Below are positions 52,492-61,087 of a DNA stretch of 64,000 nt, piece after piece. The position numbers and the translations under genes were made by a program. The DNA is from Parapusillimonas sp013416435. Lineage in GTDB: Bacteria > Pseudomonadota > Gammaproteobacteria > Burkholderiales > Burkholderiaceae_B. The notes beneath the pieces were generated by a model. It did no database searches. It was not told the origin of the DNA and was given only the letters and a program-made list of their open reading frames with translations. The stretch is from NCBI RefSeq assembly GCF_052180245.1, contig NZ_CP197474.1, forward strand, positions 744,001 through 808,000, given 5' to 3'. Numbering within the stretch: position 1 is the first letter of the stretch; each line of letters opens with the position of its first letter.

Positions 52492-53666
52492 GCTGCGGAC
52501 TTGCTCCATGGCCAGTGCGCCCGGTTGAAGCGCCGTACATTATGTTGGTTTTCCATGAGTATCAGGGCGGCCAGCGCTATTCCCAGCGCCCCGAGATTGG
52601 GCACCAGGGCCGTCACCCAGGGCGGCCACTTGCTCAGCATGCCGAGATTGAGCGCCAACTGATTCAGCATGAAGAAGCCCACGCCCAGCAGGATGCCGAT
52701 GAACACCTTGCTGCCGACCCCGCCACGGCGCGTCTGCATGAAGCCGATGGGTGCCGCGATGGTGATCATGACCAGCAGCGTGAACGGGTAGGCCATCTTG
52801 CGCCACAGCGCCACCACCTGACGATCGGTCTGCAACTGATTGTCGCGCAGGTAATCGATGTAGTCGGCAAGATCGAGTATGGCCATGCGTTCCGGCGTCA
52901 GGATGCGGGCGATGAGACGTTCCGGCGTCAGGCTGGTGCGCAGCGTGCGCGACGCGTGCGTCTCCAGCCGCGTGACCGGCGCCGTCGGCGTCTGGGCGTC
53001 GGCCAGCGCGGAAACTGCATTGGCGTCGATGACGGTTTCCGTCAGTTCGCTCAGTACAAGCGAGCCGGCCGTGAAACGGCCGCTTTTGGCCTGGGACATG
53101 GATTGCAGTTCCTGCCCTTCATTGAACTCGTACAGGGTCACGTCCGCGACTTCGCCGCTGCTACGCAGCTGCAAAATATTGATGACGCGCGTGCCGCCCT
53201 GGCCATCGGCTTCCTTGAACCAGTAGCCGCTGCTCAGCCGGCTGCCGTCGGATCGGCCCAGCAGCGTCATATTGGCCTCGCTGGTCTTCATTTCCGCGGC
53301 CGGCGTGATCACTTCCGACAGCAGGAAGGCGCCCGCCACCAAGGGAATGGTCACCAGCCAGAGCATGGTCAACAGCTTGATGCCGCTGACGCCCGACACA
53401 CGCAGGATGACGAGCTCGTTGCGCTGGGCCAGCCCGGCCAGCGCCAGGATGGCCCCGATCAGAAGGCCGATGGGCAGGAGGTCATACAGCCTGGTCGGAA
53501 GGGCCAGCGCCTGTATATAGAAGAGATTGAGCAGGGTGAACTTCGTACCCACGCTGTCCAATTCTTCGATCAGGGCGAAAAACGTGAACAGTCCCAGCAG
53601 GGCCACGAGGACGACGGTGCTCGATCGGTAGATTTCGCGGGCGAGATAACGGCGTGCAGTGCGCAT
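52488..53666 (-). CDS. lptG: LPS export permease LptG
   Basis: A 392-aa LptF/LptG-family inner-membrane protein: N-terminal helices (YRSSTVVLVALLGLFTFFAL), a periplasmic beta-jellyroll region (about residues 120-265) and C-terminal helices (MAYPFTLLVMITIAAPIGF). It works with LptF, LptB and LptC to extract LPS. I use the ATG at 53666; one upstream at 53702 is possible. lptF is not adjacent. It is coupled to apaH. Confidence 0.92.
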   Translation of the reverse strand: MRTARRYLAREIYRSSTVVLVALLGLFTFFALIEELDSVGTKFTLLNLFYIQALALPTRLYDLLPIGLLIGAILALAGLAQRNELVILRVSGVSGIKLLTMLWLVTIPLVAGAFLLSEVITPAAEMKTSEANMTLLGRSDGSRLSSGYWFKEADGQGGTRVINILQLRSSGEVADVTLYEFNEGQELQSMSQAKSGRFTAGSLVLSELTETVIDANAVSALADAQTPTAPVTRLETHASRTLRTSLTPERLIARILTPERMAILDLADYIDYLRDNQLQTDRQVVALWRKMAYPFTLLVMITIAAPIGFMQTRRGGVGSKVFIGILLGVGFFMLNQLALNLGMLSKWPPWVTALVPNLGALGIALAALILMENQHNVRRFNRAHWPWSKSAA

Positions 53667-53735
53667 CGGAAAAAGCTGCGTGCTTTCTGTGATCAAAGAC
53701 AAAAGATTAACATTATGCGCCGCAGGGGTATGGAC

Positions 53736-54458
53736 TCACTCGGGAATTTCCACCATATGCATACGCTTGCGAATGGTGCCGGTGCGTGAATTCAAATACG
53801 CGGTGCTGCCATGCTCGTCGTAAAAGGCGGGCCTGGGCAGCATGGAAGCCAGCCTGGCGGCCTGTTGGGCGCCCAGCCGGCCGGCGCTGGTTTTATAGTA
53901 ATGGCGAGCGGCCGCCTCCGCGCCGAACACGTTGGTTCCCCATTGCGCGACGTTCAGGTAAAGCTCCAGAATGCGGCGCTTGCTCATGACGGATTCGATC
54001 ATATAGGTGAGCACGAGTTCCTGCGCTTTGCGCACATAGGACCTCGAACCGGACAGGAAAAGATTCTTGGCCAGCTGCTGGGTGATGGTCGAGCCCCCGC
54101 GCATGCGGTTGGCGCCGCGCTCCGCTTGCCTGCGGTTGTATTCCCAGGCTTTGCGTATGGCTTCCCATTCGACACCGTCATGGTCGATGAAGTTCGCGTC
54201 TTCCGATGCCACCACGGCGCGCTTCAGGTGGGGGCTGATGTCGTCGTAGGGGACCCACTGATATTTCAGTTGCGCATCCGGATCGTTGGCGCGCAGCTCC
54301 GCCAGCGTGGCTTTCATGAAGGCGCTGCTGCCGGGGTCGCGCACGCTCAGCCACAGCACCATGACGAACAGGCCGAAAAAATACAGGAGCAGGGCGGCGA
54401 AGGCGAACAGCAGCGTCGCCCCCGCCATCTTGCCCATGCTCATGCTTTTTCTGGCCAT
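53736..54458 (-). CDS. mtgA: Monofunctional peptidoglycan glycosyltransferase
   Basis: A 240-aa GT51 enzyme with one N-terminal helix. The catalytic Glu lies in VVASEDANFIDHDG, and GGSTITQQLAKNLFLS and KRRILELYLNVAQWG are the family motifs. It polymerises lipid II and has no transpeptidase domain. The ATG at 54458 is preferred over the longer frame. It follows aroE closely. Confidence 0.95.
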   Translation of the reverse strand: MARKSMSMGKMAGATLLFAFAALLLYFFGLFVMVLWLSVRDPGSSAFMKATLAELRANDPDAQLKYQWVPYDDISPHLKRAVVASEDANFIDHDGVEWEAIRKAWEYNRRQAERGANRMRGGSTITQQLAKNLFLSGSRSYVRKAQELVLTYMIESVMSKRRILELYLNVAQWGTNVFGAEAAARHYYKTSAGRLGAQQAARLASMLPRPAFYDEHGSTAYLNSRTGTIRKRMHMVEIPE

Positions 54459-54480
54459 TCCGTCTTCTCGTCCACGCGCG

Positions 54481-55332
54481 CTATGCTGCTTGCAGGAGGC
54501 GTCGCAGGTCATCCAGGACCGGACCAAGCTGCGGTGTCACGCCATTCCAGATGGCGAAGCTTGCGGCGGCTTGACCGACCAGCATGCCGAGGCCGTCGGC
54601 ACGGTTGCGGACGCCTTGCGCCTGCGCCTGCCGCATGAAGGGTGTTTCACCGGGGGCGTAGACCATGTCGTAGGCCAGCGCGTCGCTGGCGTAGATGCCG
54701 GAAGGCAGCGCGGGCGGCTCATCGCCCAGGCTGCTTGAGCTTGCGTTGATGACGATGTCCCATTCTCCCGCTGCGTCGTCCAGTCCACCCGCCGTCACCC
54801 GAGGGGCGGCTTCGGGCAGGTGGGAAATCAGCCGCGCACTGAGGTCCATGGCGCGGGACGGGGTCCGGTTGACGATGCGCAGCGCCGCGCAGCCCGCTTC
54901 GAGCAAGGGCAGCACGGCGCCCTTGGCGGCGCCGCCCGCGCCGATCAGCAACACCCTGCGGCCGGCGGGCGCATGGCCCAAGCGGATCAGGTCGTTCATC
55001 AGGCCGACGCCGTCCGTATTGCAGCCATGCAGCACGCCGTCGCGCATCCACAAGGTGTTGACGGCGCCCGCCAGGCGGGCCCTGGCGCTCAAGTGGTCCT
55101 CGGCGAGCAGATAGGCCTGCTCTTTGAACGGTACGGTGATGTTCAGGCCGGCGCCGCCCAGATCGAAGAACTCGCGCACCGTGGCGGCAAAGCCGTCCAG
55201 CGGCGCCAGGATGCGATCGTAGCTGAGGGATACGCCGGTCTGGCGGGCGAAGGCTTCATGTATGAAGGGCGACCGGCTGTGCGCGATGGGGTTGCCGACG
55301 ACGGCGTAGCGTTTGCGGGAATCGGAATGCAT
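54481..55332 (-). CDS. aroE: Shikimate dehydrogenase
   Basis: A 283-aa NADP-dependent enzyme. The shikimate-binding Lys lies in NITVPFKEQA, the Asp in CNTDGVG, and the cofactor motif is IGAGGAAKGAV, with NRTPSRA discriminating NADP. Its start overlaps the upstream TonB-like gene stop by one base (TAATG). A second aromatic-pathway gene, aroQ, lies about 6 kb away. Confidence 0.95.
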   Translation of the reverse strand: MHSDSRKRYAVVGNPIAHSRSPFIHEAFARQTGVSLSYDRILAPLDGFAATVREFFDLGGAGLNITVPFKEQAYLLAEDHLSARARLAGAVNTLWMRDGVLHGCNTDGVGLMNDLIRLGHAPAGRRVLLIGAGGAAKGAVLPLLEAGCAALRIVNRTPSRAMDLSARLISHLPEAAPRVTAGGLDDAAGEWDIVINASSSSLGDEPPALPSGIYASDALAYDMVYAPGETPFMRQAQAQGVRNRADGLGMLVGQAAASFAIWNGVTPQLGPVLDDLRRLLQAA

Positions 55333-56213
55333 TACGGGATATCGGTTTCAAGAGTCTGGTTGATGAAGTTCCATGTCCTGGTAATGGCAAGGATATCGGT
55401 TTCTTCGGCGATGGCCGGCGGCAGCGGGGGAAAGGGCGCCGCCAGTTGCACGATGCGCGAGGCGGCAAGGTTCAGGATCGCATGATTGGAAGGCCGGTCG
55501 ATCTCGATGCGGTCCAGGGAGCCGTCCTTGCGTATGTATACCGTCAGTTGCAAGCTGCCGTACACCTTGCCTCGCGCTTCTTCCGGGTAGTGCTCCGTGC
55601 CCAGGAGCTCGATTTTCTTGCGCCAGGCTTCAACGTACTCGGCGTGGTCGACCGAGCGCGTGGTCGGGCCGGTGAACTGCAGGCGGGGCTGCGAGTTGTA
55701 TCGTTCTATGCGTTCTTTCAGCGCGCTGATCTGTGCATTCAGTATCAGGCTTTCCTGTTCGTGCTCGTCTACGCCCTCGTTGCCCGCGGTGTCGGAGGAT
55801 ATGGCGGCATCGTGCAGCGAACGCATGTGTTCGGACGATGACAGGGCGGTATAGAGCCGCAGCTGCTCTGCTTCGAGTTCCATCTGGCGCTTGCGCAGCG
55901 CGGCCAGCACGATCTCGTCGGCCGACTCGACGCTGGTGCGCGGCAAAGGCGAGGAGGCGAGTTTTTCCTGAGCGTACCCCCCGCCCATGAGGTCGTCCTG
56001 AGCCAGGGCTTGGGCTTGCAAAGGCGCGACTTCGCTGCGGGCATTGACCAGCGTCACTTCCAGTGGACGCTCCGTCGGGGCCGGCGGTGCCGGCTGCCGG
56101 GCGAAATGTAGGCTCAGGACCGCGGCATGTATGGCCAGCGAAAGCACGAGCGCGATGCGCAGATAGTCGTTGCGCGGCGCGCGGAGTTCGGGCAGGGCAA
56201 AAAGCGTGGTCAT
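55332..56213 (-). CDS. TonB-like energy-transducer family protein
   Basis: A 293-aa protein: one N-terminal membrane helix (LRIALVLSLAIHAAVLSLHF, about residues 18-37), a short proline-rich stretch, a charged coiled-coil-like middle (about residues 100-190), and a C-terminal TonB-type domain (about 205-293; YPEEARGKVYGSLQLTVYIR). No ExbBD or receptor gene is adjacent, and it is coupled to aroE. It may serve envelope functions other than iron uptake. Confidence 0.82.
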   Translation of the reverse strand: MTTLFALPELRAPRNDYLRIALVLSLAIHAAVLSLHFARQPAPPAPTERPLEVTLVNARSEVAPLQAQALAQDDLMGGGYAQEKLASSPLPRTSVESADEIVLAALRKRQMELEAEQLRLYTALSSSEHMRSLHDAAISSDTAGNEGVDEHEQESLILNAQISALKERIERYNSQPRLQFTGPTTRSVDHAEYVEAWRKKIELLGTEHYPEEARGKVYGSLQLTVYIRKDGSLDRIEIDRPSNHAILNLAASRIVQLAAPFPPLPPAIAEETDILAITRTWNFINQTLETDIP

Positions 56214-56239
56214 GTACGGGCCTGTGGGGTTGGCCGGCG

Positions 56240-58126
56240 TCAGGCCGCTATCACTTCCCGAAGCCGGCAGTCCAGTTCAAGCGCAAGCTCATCATAGCCC
56301 AGGATGTCCAGCAGCACGGCCTGCCCGCGTTCCAGCTCCGGCATGGATGCGACGCGCGTCACGAGCGGCGCGCAATCGAGCCGGACCAGGTCGTCGCGGA
56401 TGACGGTGCCCCGCACCGTGGTCAGGCCTTGCTGCTGCAGCCAGCGCATGCACCAGTACCGCTCCATGGACGACTGGTAATCGCCCCAGGCGGAGTATTG
56501 CGAGTCGAAGGCGCCGATGATGGCGAAGAGGTCCGCGTCCTTCGGCTTGAAAGGGGCGACCAGCCGGGCGGATACGCCATGCTCCGTGGCGGCGAGAATC
56601 TGCCACTGATTGACCAGGTCCACATAGCGCCGCAACGGCGAGGTCGACCATGCATATTGCGGCACGCCGATCGCCTCATGCGGCAACGCATGGGTCGACA
56701 TGCGCACACGTCCGGCCTGCTGCGAACGGTAGATGCCGGGTACGCCGTACTGGGCCAGCACGCCGCCCCACAGATTGTTCGTCAGAATCATGTATTCCGC
56801 GATCATGCGGTCCAGAGGCGCATTGCGATGGCGCGGAATCAATTGCACCGGCGTGTCGGGATCGTCGTGGGGACCGAGCAGTGCAAAGGAATATTCCACG
56901 CGGCTGTTGTTCTCGGGCTTGCCCCGCAGCAATTCGCGTTGCTTGGACAGATGTTGCGCCATGCGCCACAGCGGCCGCAGCCAATGTCCATACGGGAGCT
57001 CGGCGTCCGGATCGCTCAATGCCTCTTCGGTCACCAGCGCATCCAGCGTATTGTGGCGGAGGTTCTCGCGCACCTGTATGCGCTCAATGCGGGTTTCATG
57101 CGAGATCAGCTCGCCCGTTGCCAGATTGGCGGTCACATACAGCGACAGGGCCGGGCGCGGCTGCCCCGCGTCCAGCGAAAACGCGCTGATCAGTTCAGCG
57201 GGCAGCATGGGGATCTTCAGGCCGGGTATGTAGACGGTGGACATTCGGCTGCGGGCGAGCTTGTCCAGTTCATTGTCGCGCGTAACGGCCAGACCGGGGG
57301 CGGCGATATGCACGCCTATCGTGGCAATATCAGGCCCCTGCATCGTCACCGACAGTGCATCGTCGACTTCGATGGTGCTGTCGTCGTCGACGGAATAGGC
57401 CTCCACGTCCGCAAGAGGAAGGTCGGGGCCGATGCCCGCCAGCTGTACCGGCTCGAACTGATGGCCTTTGGGGAAGTGCGTGGAGAGAAAGCGGTGCTGG
57501 TGCAAGGCAAGCGGATGCGGCCAGGCTTTCAACGTCAGCAGCAATCTTTCGGGGGTGGTGCCCAGGTGCTGGACGGCGGCATCGAAAGCCTTCCACTCCA
57601 GGCTGTTCTTGTCGGGGCGCGTCAGGAAGGACGTCGCGGCGCGGGCGACGGCCTCGGGCAGGCGGCCGGCGATCATCTCGTCCGTCCATTCCTGCTGCTG
57701 GGCCGCCTGCTTCTGCTTCTTTTCTATGGCGGCGAGGGCGGCCGCGAGAATATCGGGCGGTGCCGGCCGGTAGCGGCCTTTGCCGCGGCGATGAAAATAA
57801 GCCGGGGCGTTGTTCAGCGCGAAGATCAGCGCGGCCTTTTCGACGGCGCTGGGCGGATGTCCGAAATAGTCTTCCGCGAAGCTGGATGCCTCGAACTCTT
57901 CTTGAGGCGCGCATTCCCACAGAAACCCGATGTCCAGGGTCGCGGCCAGCGTCGTAGCCTCTTCCAGCAGCACAGAGGGGGAGGGCTGCTCGAAACTGAA
58001 CAAAACGCTCGCGTTCTTTATCTTGCTGCGCTTGCCTGACTCGGATTCCACCTGCATGGTCGAGTCGCTTTGCGAAAATATCTTTTCCGCTTTGAAATTT
58101 CCGCTGTCTTCGTAAAGAACGTACAT
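56240..58126 (-). CDS. RNase II-family (RNB) exoribonuclease
   Basis: A 628-aa protein with an RNB catalytic domain. The Mg-binding Asp cluster is SVDDDSTIEVDDALSV (about residue 240), and the YAWSTSPLRRYVDLVNQ motif comes before a C-terminal S1-like OB region. It degrades single-stranded RNA 3' to 5'. The N-terminal about 200 residues do not look like standard cold-shock domains of RNase II or R, so I give no symbol. It lies upstream of the TonB-like gene on the minus strand. Confidence 0.87.
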   Translation of the reverse strand: MYVLYEDSGNFKAEKIFSQSDSTMQVESESGKRSKIKNASVLFSFEQPSPSVLLEEATTLAATLDIGFLWECAPQEEFEASSFAEDYFGHPPSAVEKAALIFALNNAPAYFHRRGKGRYRPAPPDILAAALAAIEKKQKQAAQQQEWTDEMIAGRLPEAVARAATSFLTRPDKNSLEWKAFDAAVQHLGTTPERLLLTLKAWPHPLALHQHRFLSTHFPKGHQFEPVQLAGIGPDLPLADVEAYSVDDDSTIEVDDALSVTMQGPDIATIGVHIAAPGLAVTRDNELDKLARSRMSTVYIPGLKIPMLPAELISAFSLDAGQPRPALSLYVTANLATGELISHETRIERIQVRENLRHNTLDALVTEEALSDPDAELPYGHWLRPLWRMAQHLSKQRELLRGKPENNSRVEYSFALLGPHDDPDTPVQLIPRHRNAPLDRMIAEYMILTNNLWGGVLAQYGVPGIYRSQQAGRVRMSTHALPHEAIGVPQYAWSTSPLRRYVDLVNQWQILAATEHGVSARLVAPFKPKDADLFAIIGAFDSQYSAWGDYQSSMERYWCMRWLQQQGLTTVRGTVIRDDLVRLDCAPLVTRVASMPELERGQAVLLDILGYDELALELDCRLREVIAA

Positions 58127-58180
58127 AATTTTCCATCTTGATACGCACGAGCGCGTATCGCTGTCTATAAAAAGCGGACC

Positions 58181-58774
58181 CTAGCCGGGGGCCAGCGCAA
58201 ACTCCATGACTTCGGGCAGCCATCGATCGAAGTCGGAAATCCCGTGGTCGCCGCCGTCGAGAATGCGCCCGTTGCTGCCGGCAAACCAGTCCGCCATTTC
58301 GCGCCAATCGAGCACTTCGTCTCCTTTTGCCGCAAGAAGATAATATCTTTCGGGATGTGCCGGACGGCCGACCGCCATCTCGGCAAGCTCGTCGACATAC
58401 TCGGGCAGGAAGTGGAAGGGCGAATCGGAATGGAACTGAGTATGTTCGCCCACCTGCGTGGCCAGGTCGCGGGCGGCATGGACGACGGGGTTGAGCAGCA
58501 CCGCGCGGCACTTCCAGTGCTCTGCGAGGCAACTGGCGTAATAGCCCCCCAGCGATGAGCCCACGACGACCAGTTCGCGCTGCGGGTCCAGGCTGCGCTG
58601 GTCGATTGCACGTTCTATCAGGTAATGGCCGAGTTCCAGCGCCCGGCGCGGACTGGCGGGAAGCTGAGGGCATGACCAGTCTTGTTCAAGGCCGCGCTCG
58701 TGCATGGCGCGCGCCATCAGGGTCGCCTTCTGCGATTGCGGAGAGGAACGGAAACCGTGCAGATAGAGCAGCAT
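58181..58774 (-). CDS. YqiA/UPF0227-family esterase
   Basis: A 197-aa alpha/beta hydrolase of the small YqiA type: LLYLHGFRSSPQS at the start, nucleophile Ser74 in GSSLGGYYA, an acidic residue near GDEVLDW and His in GGDHGISDF. Substrates are short esters of unknown physiological identity. It lies between mpl and the RNase gene and is probably in the same minus-strand transcription unit. Confidence 0.88.
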   Translation of the reverse strand: MLLYLHGFRSSPQSQKATLMARAMHERGLEQDWSCPQLPASPRRALELGHYLIERAIDQRSLDPQRELVVVGSSLGGYYASCLAEHWKCRAVLLNPVVHAARDLATQVGEHTQFHSDSPFHFLPEYVDELAEMAVGRPAHPERYYLLAAKGDEVLDWREMADWFAGSNGRILDGGDHGISDFDRWLPEVMEFALAPG

Positions 58775-58816
58775 GGGCGGGCCTGTTTATATAAGTGACG
58801 GTATGTGCGCGGACGC

Positions 58817-60178
58817 TTATTGCAGCCGATCCAGAAGCTTCTGGTGAATTCCGCCGAAGCCCCCATTGCTCATCACCAGGATGTGGTCTCCCGGGCGGGC
58901 GGCATCGCGGATGGCGTCTATCATTTTATCCATATTGGAATACGACGTGGCCCGGGACCCCAGCGGCGCCAGCACCTGGCCGGGATCCCAGCCCAGGGCA
59001 TGCTTGCCCTCGTTCGCGCCGAAGCAGAAAACGAGGTCGGCCTGCCGCAACGCTTCAGGCAGCCTGGCGGCCATTGCGCCCAGTTTCATGGTGTTGGACC
59101 TGGGCTCCAGCACCGCCAGGATGCGCTGCGCGCCGACCTGCGCCCGCAGACCCGACAAGGTGGTGTCGATGGCGGTCGGATGATGCGCGAAGTCGTCATA
59201 GACCTGGACGCCGCGTGCGCTGCCGCGTAGCTCCATGCGGCGCTTCACGCCCTGGAAAGCCGACAAGGCCCCGATGCCCGTACTCACGTCGACGCCCACC
59301 TGGCCGGCGGCGGCCAGCGCCGCGAGCGCATTCAGCCGGTTGTGTTCGCCGGTTAGCCCCCATTGCACCGTGCCCACCGGCTGGCCGGCGCGCAGGACTT
59401 CGAATGCGGCCGTCCGGCTGCCCGCACGAGCTTGCCATTCGCCACCCTCGCCGAATGTCATGACCGGCGTCCAGACGCCACGTGCGATGACGCGGTCCAG
59501 GGCCTCCGAGACGGAAGGACGAATGATGCCGCCCTGCGAGGGGATGGTGCGCACGAGATGGTGGAACTGCGTCTCGATGGCGGCCAGATCCGGAAAGATA
59601 TCGGCATGGTCGTATTCCAGATTGTTCAGCACGGCGGTGCGTGGACGGTAGTGCACGAACTTGGAGCGCTTGTCGAAGAAGGCGGTGTCGTATTCATCGG
59701 CCTCGATGACGAAGAATCCGCTGTCCCGGCGATATCGCGCCGACACCTTCAGGTCCGGGGCGATGCCGCCGATCAGGAAGTTGGGCGCCAGCCCGGCAAA
59801 CTCGAGTATCCACGCCAGCATGGAGCTTGTGGTGGTCTTGCCATGGGTGCCCGCGACGGCCAGCACATGCTGGCCCGCCAGGATGTGGTCGCCCAGCCAC
59901 TGGGGGCCCGAAACATAAGGCAGGCCCCGGTCCAGTATGGCTTCCATCAGCGGATTGCCACGCGTGACCACATTGCCGATCACGTACAGGTCGGGGTTCA
60001 GCGCGGTCTGGCCGGCGTCGAAACCTTCGATCAGCTCGATGCCTTGTTCTTGCAGCTGCGTGCTCATCGGGGGATAGACACCCGCATCGCAGCCCGTCAC
60101 CGTATGCCCGGCCGAGCGCGCGATCAATGCGAGCCCGCCCATGAACGTGCCGCAGATGCCAAGTATGTGTAGGTGCAT
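58817..60178 (-). CDS. mpl: UDP-MurNAc:L-Ala-gamma-D-Glu-meso-DAP ligase
   Basis: A 453-aa Mur ligase that reattaches recycled tripeptide to UDP-MurNAc. P-loop GTHGKTTTSS at about residues 110-119, start MHLHILGICGTFMGGLALIA as in Mpl, and late motifs YDDFAHHPTAI and LEPRSNTMK. The ATG at 60178 has GGAGG upstream. With the ampG-type permease at the other end of the window it serves wall recycling. Three palindromic repeats lie immediately upstream. Confidence 0.95.
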   Translation of the reverse strand: MHLHILGICGTFMGGLALIARSAGHTVTGCDAGVYPPMSTQLQEQGIELIEGFDAGQTALNPDLYVIGNVVTRGNPLMEAILDRGLPYVSGPQWLGDHILAGQHVLAVAGTHGKTTTSSMLAWILEFAGLAPNFLIGGIAPDLKVSARYRRDSGFFVIEADEYDTAFFDKRSKFVHYRPRTAVLNNLEYDHADIFPDLAAIETQFHHLVRTIPSQGGIIRPSVSEALDRVIARGVWTPVMTFGEGGEWQARAGSRTAAFEVLRAGQPVGTVQWGLTGEHNRLNALAALAAAGQVGVDVSTGIGALSAFQGVKRRMELRGSARGVQVYDDFAHHPTAIDTTLSGLRAQVGAQRILAVLEPRSNTMKLGAMAARLPEALRQADLVFCFGANEGKHALGWDPGQVLAPLGSRATSYSNMDKMIDAIRDAARPGDHILVMSNGGFGGIHQKLLDRLQ

Positions 60179-60222
60179 TTTTTTCCTCCGGCGCATATTG
60201 TAGTCACAAGGGAAGGCGTTCT

Positions 60223-60346
60223 GGGGTCGGACCCCATGCGGGGTCCAACCCCTTCGGCCTATGAAGCGCTGGGGTCAGACCCCGTACGGGGTCTGACCCC
60301 CCATCACCACAGCATCGGGGTCAGACCCCGCATGGGGTCCGCCCCC
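60223..60346. repeat. Three 30-bp palindromic repeats between divergent genes
   Basis: Copies at 60223-60252 (TCGGA arm, one mismatch), 60271-60300 (perfect, centre GTAC) and 60317-60346 (centre GCAT, one arm degraded to GGGGTCCGCCCC). They occupy most of the 231-base gap between mpl (minus) and the TlpA gene (plus), so they sit among two promoters. This is the only locus between divergent genes. Confidence 0.9.
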
Positions 60347-60409
60347 CCCGGCATCCAAACGGACGGGTGCTATGATTAACAGGATATGGTCATTTATTAC
60401 AGGTCCATC

Positions 60410-60919
60410 ATGAAACGGCGAGAATTTCTGCGCCGGGCCTCGCTGGCCCCTATTATTGCGGCGGGACTTTCCGGCATTGCGCCGGCGGCGCGCGCCGCCG
60501 CGCTGCCTCCCCATGCTTTTTACGCCAACGCGTTCCCCACACCCGCTGGAGCCGACACACCGTTCCGCAGTTATCTGGGCAAGCCCGTGGTGCTCAATTT
60601 CTGGGCCACCTGGTGTCCGCCCTGCGTGAAGGAAATGCCGGATCTCGATGCACTGCATAAAAAGCATGCAGGGGTCCATTTCGTGGGCCTTGCCGTCGAT
60701 ACCGCCGCCAATGTCGAAAAGTTCGGGCAGAAGGTCCAGGTGTCCTATCCGCTGCTTGTCGCCGGTCATGGCGGCATCAAGCTGATGCGCGATCTGGGCA
60801 ACAAGAATGGCGGCTTGCCGTTTACCGTGGTTTTCGACAAGGACGGGCGGGAACTCCGGCATTTTCTCGGGCAGATCAAGCCTGAAGAGCTCGACGCCTA
60901 CATCGCCGATATCAGCTGA
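60410..60919 (+). CDS. TlpA/ResA-type thiol-disulfide oxidoreductase, Tat-exported
   Basis: A 169-aa periplasmic thioredoxin-fold protein. The twin-arginine signal RREFLRRAS is at residues 3-11, with AARAA as cleavage region. The active site is WCPPC (Cys69, Cys72) in NFWATWCPPC. The conserved cis-Pro appears in GGLPFTVV. It probably reduces or matures a periplasmic protein such as a cytochrome. The start is the ATG at 60410, because an upstream ATG would bury the Tat motif. Confidence 0.9.
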   Translation: MKRREFLRRASLAPIIAAGLSGIAPAARAAALPPHAFYANAFPTPAGADTPFRSYLGKPVVLNFWATWCPPCVKEMPDLDALHKKHAGVHFVGLAVDTAANVEKFGQKVQVSYPLLVAGHGGIKLMRDLGNKNGGLPFTVVFDKDGRELRHFLGQIKPEELDAYIADIS

Positions 60920-60959
60920 GAACCGCCAGGGCATTGGCCGGCCTGGAAACTCGTGATCT

Positions 60960-60989
60960 GGGGTCAGACCCCGCATGGGGTCTGACCCC
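60960..60989. repeat. 30-bp palindromic repeat with flanks related to large element copy 1
   Basis: Centre GCAT, arms intact. The flanking words GGCCTGGAAACTCGTGAT before it and CATCGC after it closely match those around the palindrome at 11153 (GGCCGGGAAACTCGCGAT and CATCGC), so this is a fragment of the nested segment of the large element. A degraded half copy follows at about 61012. It lies between the TlpA gene and aroQ, both on the plus strand. Confidence 0.88.
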
Positions 60990-61087
60990 ATCGCATGGCA
61001 GGCTCCGTACTGGGTCAGACCCCTGTTTAATGGACAAATGCCGCTTTTTAGCGTAAAAAGACGATCTGTCTTTACCAAATATTCGCA

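Noticed and set aside
56063..58039. 658-aa plus-strand ORF opposite the RNase gene
   Set aside because: It is antisense to a clear RNB exonuclease and is rich in Arg/Gly/Gln without motifs; a GC-rich codon shadow.
60960..60989. Intrinsic terminators at the palindromic repeats
   Set aside because: The hairpins are strong but no copy is followed by a T-run, so I do not call them rho-independent terminators.
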